Source: Fusibacter tunisiensis (GTDB lineage: Bacteria; Bacillota; Clostridia; Peptostreptococcales; Acidaminobacteraceae). From it: a stretch of 64,000 nt of DNA. Positions 61,703 to 64,000 of this stretch are shown here, in pieces (the first letter of the stretch is position 1; every line of letters begins with the position of its first letter). Location of the stretch: the NCBI RefSeq assembly GCF_016908355.1, contig NZ_JAFBDT010000010.1:1-64000 (forward strand), read 5' to 3'. The notes beneath the pieces are model-generated. The model saw nothing but the letters and a program-made list of their open reading frames with translations, had not been told where the DNA came from and searched no databases. Made by a program: the position numbers and the translations under genes.

Positions 61703-63298
61703 TTAACTTCGGATTGATATCTCTTCAAGTTTCATAAACTTATTGCGCTCTTCTATTTGTCGAATAGACCATTCGTTTTGGAAAATAAGGACAGGATTTT
61801 CAGAAGCGTCCTCAACAAGCATTGTGTCCATTGTCATTGAGATTTTATCATTCTGATTCAAGTCGCTTTTTACCCAACGCACATACCGATACGGAAGCGT
61901 TTCAATGATTACATCTACACCATATTCGTTTTTTAATCGATACTCTAAAACTTCAAACTGCAAAACACCCACAACACCAATAATCAGTTCTTCAACACCA
62001 ATATTTGGACGTCTGAACACTTGGATGCTACCTTCTTCAGACAGTTGCGTGATGCCTTTTATGAACTGTTTACGTTTAAGGGCGTTCTTGGTATAGACTT
62101 TGGCAAAATGTTCAGGGGCAAATATTGGAATATCATGATAGGCCGTTCCTGAATTGTCCGCACAAAGTGTGTCACCGATTTTAAAAATCCCAGGATCATG
62201 AATGCCGATGATATCACCAGGATATGCTTCTTCAACAACGACTCGATCTTGAGCCATAAATTGCTGTGGCTGCGCCAAGCGTATTTTTTTGTTTTCTTGG
62301 ACATGAGTGACTTGCATGCCTTTTTCAAATTTTCCTGAACAGATTCTTAAAAACGCAATACGATCTCTATGTGTTGGATTCATATTAGCCTGAATTTTAA
62401 AAATAAATCCTGTAAAGTTTTCCGAATTAGGATCAACTGGGCCAAGGTTGCTGGAACGTGGCGAGGGTGGTGGCGTCATGTTTATAAAAGCATTTAAGAA
62501 TGGCTCTACACCAAAATTCGTCAGTGCACTTCCAAAGAAAACAGGTGTCAATTCACCGCTCAAGATTTTCGCATGATCATAGGGATCGCCTGCATGATCT
62601 AATAATTCCAGATCTTCCTGTAATTTTTCATGAAGGCCCAACCCTAAAAGTGTGCTGAATTTTTCATCACTCAAGTCACCTGTTAGTGTAGTGGATTTAG
62701 ATTGACCATGATTTCCATCGTCAAATAATTCCACTTGGTTGCTGCGTCTGTTGTAGACCCCTTTAAAATGTTTACCACTCCCAATAGGCCAATTCATAGG
62801 GTAGGAACGGATACCGAGATTGTTTTCTATGTCCTCTAAAAGTTCATAAGGATCACGGCCTTCTCGGTCTAATTTGTTTATGAATGTGAAAATTGGGATG
62901 CCTCTCATTTTGCAGACTTTAAATAATTTTTTAGTTTGATCTTCAACACCTTTCGAACTGTCGACCACCATAACCGCACTATCTGCAGCCATGAGTGTTC
63001 TGTAAGTATCCTCCGAAAAATCTTGATGACCAGGGGTGTCTAAAATGTTGATACAATGAGATTTGTAGTTAAATTGTAAAACACTGGATGTAACTGAAAT
63101 ACCTCTTTGTTTTTCGATTTCCATCCAATCTGAAACGGCATGCCGTTGAGATTTACGTGATTTTACAGAGCCTGCTTCACGAATTGCACCGCCGTAAAGC
63201 AGTAATTTTTCAGTAAGTGTTGTTTTACCCGCATCTGGGTGGGATATAATTGCAAAAGTTCGTCTTTTTTGAACTTCTGATTGGATTGATTTTGACAT
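61703..63298 (-). CDS. prfC: Peptide chain release factor 3
   Basis: A 531-residue GTPase that removes RF1/RF2 from the ribosome after termination. G1 SHPDAGKTT (about 19-27), G3 DTPGHQDF (about 91-98), G4 NKLD (about 145-148), G2 RGISVT (about 65-70) are present, with the RF3-type C-terminal domain. ATG at 63298 has TTGAGG upstream; a TTG at 63310 is less likely. Monocistronic. Confidence 0.96.
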   Translation of the reverse strand: MSKSIQSEVQKRRTFAIISHPDAGKTTLTEKLLLYGGAIREAGSVKSRKSQRHAVSDWMEIEKQRGISVTSSVLQFNYKSHCINILDTPGHQDFSEDTYRTLMAADSAVMVVDSSKGVEDQTKKLFKVCKMRGIPIFTFINKLDREGRDPYELLEDIENNLGIRSYPMNWPIGSGKHFKGVYNRRSNQVELFDDGNHGQSKSTTLTGDLSDEKFSTLLGLGLHEKLQEDLELLDHAGDPYDHAKILSGELTPVFFGSALTNFGVEPFLNAFINMTPPPSPRSSNLGPVDPNSENFTGFIFKIQANMNPTHRDRIAFLRICSGKFEKGMQVTHVQENKKIRLAQPQQFMAQDRVVVEEAYPGDIIGIHDPGIFKIGDTLCADNSGTAYHDIPIFAPEHFAKVYTKNALKRKQFIKGITQLSEEGSIQVFRRPNIGVEELIIGVVGVLQFEVLEYRLKNEYGVDVIIETLPYRYVRWVKSDLNQNDKISMTMDTMLVEDASENPVLIFQNEWSIRQIEERNKFMKLEEISIRS

Positions 63299-63388
63299 AT
63301 AATACCTCAATTCAATTATTGGATTAACCGTTTGATTTTACCTTTTTGTGAGCGTCTCGTCAATAAAAGGTGAGAATCATGAAAAAAA

Positions 63389-63397
63389 TGATATAAT
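63389..63397 (+). promoter_or_regulatory. Extended -10 promoter of methyltransferase gene
   Basis: TGATATAAT, with the -10 at 63392-63397, lies 27 bases before the ATG of the last gene. No clear -35 is visible. Confidence 0.5.
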
Positions 63398-63424
63398 ATA
63401 AAAAAACATTTAGGGTGATTAATT

Positions 63425-64000
63425 ATGGAAAAACGCAATGAAAACGCTTGGAATTTAGATACGTATAAGGCATGGGTTGAACGGTTTGGCGAGCCAGCAA
63501 CCTTTATGGAAGTCATAAAAAAAGACCCTTTTAAGCGTGTAAAAGATATTTTTGAGTTGGGAACTGATTTTAAGGGTAAAAAAGTTTTGAACCTGATGGG
63601 ATCGAACGGAAATAGAGCTGTGGCTTTGGCGGTGTTAGGCGCGGAAGTTACAGTTGTGGATTATTCTGAAGGAAATGCTGCTTATGCCATGAATTTAGCA
63701 GAAGCTGGAGGGATATCAATCGACTATAAATGTATGCGGGTAGAAGATTTTGAACCGGATTTTGAATACGATTATGTTTTTGCTGAAATGGGAATTTTGC
63801 ACTATTTTACCGATCTAAGTCTTTTTTTTGGTCTGTGTTACAGGAGCTTGAAAGAGAATGGAAAGTGTATTGTAAAAGATTTCCACCCTGTGAGTACCAA
63901 ATTGATATCTTCTAGAGGACACACAGCCAAAATTAGGAAACATAAAGTAGATGGGGACTATTTTAGTACAGCCTTAGTTGAAAAAAAAGTGGCTTTTTCC
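63425..64000 (+). CDS. Class I SAM-dependent methyltransferase (3' truncated by window)
   Basis: An open frame of 192 codons from ATG 63425 to the window edge without a stop. It has a Rossmann methyltransferase core: KKVLNLMGSNGNRAVALAVLG (motif I, residues about 51-71; Gly-rich SAM loop GSNGN), VTVVDYSEGN (about 75-84; acidic end of beta-2), and VEDFEPDF (about 108). Motif post-I and FAEMGILHYF (about 121-130) suggest a small-molecule or protein methyltransferase. The substrate is not determinable. The ribosome-binding site is weak (AGGGTGA). Confidence 0.8.
   Translation, partial: MEKRNENAWNLDTYKAWVERFGEPATFMEVIKKDPFKRVKDIFELGTDFKGKKVLNLMGSNGNRAVALAVLGAEVTVVDYSEGNAAYAMNLAEAGGISIDYKCMRVEDFEPDFEYDYVFAEMGILHYFTDLSLFFGLCYRSLKENGKCIVKDFHPVSTKLISSRGHTAKIRKHKVDGDYFSTALVEKKVAFS

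Noticed and set aside
1-64000. CRISPR arrays, tRNA or rRNA genes, insertion sequences
   Set aside because: I saw no regular direct repeats with spacers, no cloverleaf with CCA end, no ribosomal RNA core sequence and no transposase gene.

Overview
The window is one AT-rich, gene-dense chromosomal stretch from an anaerobic, Gram-positive-type Firmicute, most likely a member of the Clostridia. The evidence is an electron-bifurcating type [FeFe] hydrogenase operon, an acpS-alr-antitoxin-mazF block as in Bacillus/Clostridium, rapZ-yvcK-whiA, a pyruvate kinase with a C-terminal swivelling domain, a class D-like sortase, a tagA-like glycosyltransferase, strong AGGAGG ribosome-binding sites, and frequent TTG/GTG starts. 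I cannot name the species. I saw no rRNA, tRNA, CRISPR array, insertion sequence or prophage, and no gene-free stretch exceeds 300 bases.

Layout. 0.1-4.1 kb: MFS transporter, convergent HD hydrolase, then acpS-alr-MazE-like-mazF. 4.1-7.0 kb: membrane protein, TagA/WecG-type glycosyltransferase, four-domain S1 protein. 7.1-10.1 kb: Lon-like protease convergent with 5-formyl-THF cyclo-ligase. 10.2-14.4 kb: a cell-wall operon, ftsE-ftsX-EnvC/PcsB-like M23 peptidase-S41 (CtpA) protease-small membrane protein. 14.5-21.2 kb: uvrB-uvrA-uvrC behind a consensus promoter and a perfect Gram-positive SOS (LexA) box. 21.3-25.9 kb: hydrogenase operon (NuoE-like, small ferredoxin-like, NuoF-like, HydA) behind a Rex-like operator. 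26.0-30.6 kb: tmk, then a seven-gene operon of unknown function (DRTGG, RsbW-like ATPase, HydA-like Fe-S protein, DRTGG, PHP, HATPase, small membrane protein). 30.6-32.4 kb: sortase, then a c-di-GMP-I riboswitch controlling a secreted transglutaminase-like protein. 32.5-34.4 kb: typA. 34.5-37.8 kb: TadE/TadG-like pseudopilin genes with a predicted pseudokinase. 37.9-41.3 kb: zinc-ribbon protein, then a structured attenuator leader and the pantothenate operon (panG-like, panB, panC, panD). 41.4-49.3 kb: murB, PHP phosphatase, rapZ, yvcK, tnaA, Nudix, whiA, orphan solute-binding lipoprotein. 49.3-56.6 kb: dnaE, pfkA, pyk, aldo/keto reductase. 56.6-61.7 kb: minus-strand GerMN-like protein and duplicated membrane protein; divergently, a second FtsEX module whose PcsB-like partner lacks a peptidase domain. 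61.7-64 kb: prfC and a truncated methyltransferase.

The metabolic picture is a fermenter that reoxidises NADH and ferredoxin through H2, uses glycolysis (pfkA, pyk), can degrade tryptophan (tnaA), makes its own pantothenate, and regulates surface functions by c-di-GMP. The three most promising undescribed items are the seven-gene operon beside the hydrogenase, the second FtsEX with a peptidase-less coiled-coil partner and an LSWGE ATPase signature, and the TadE/pseudokinase operon.
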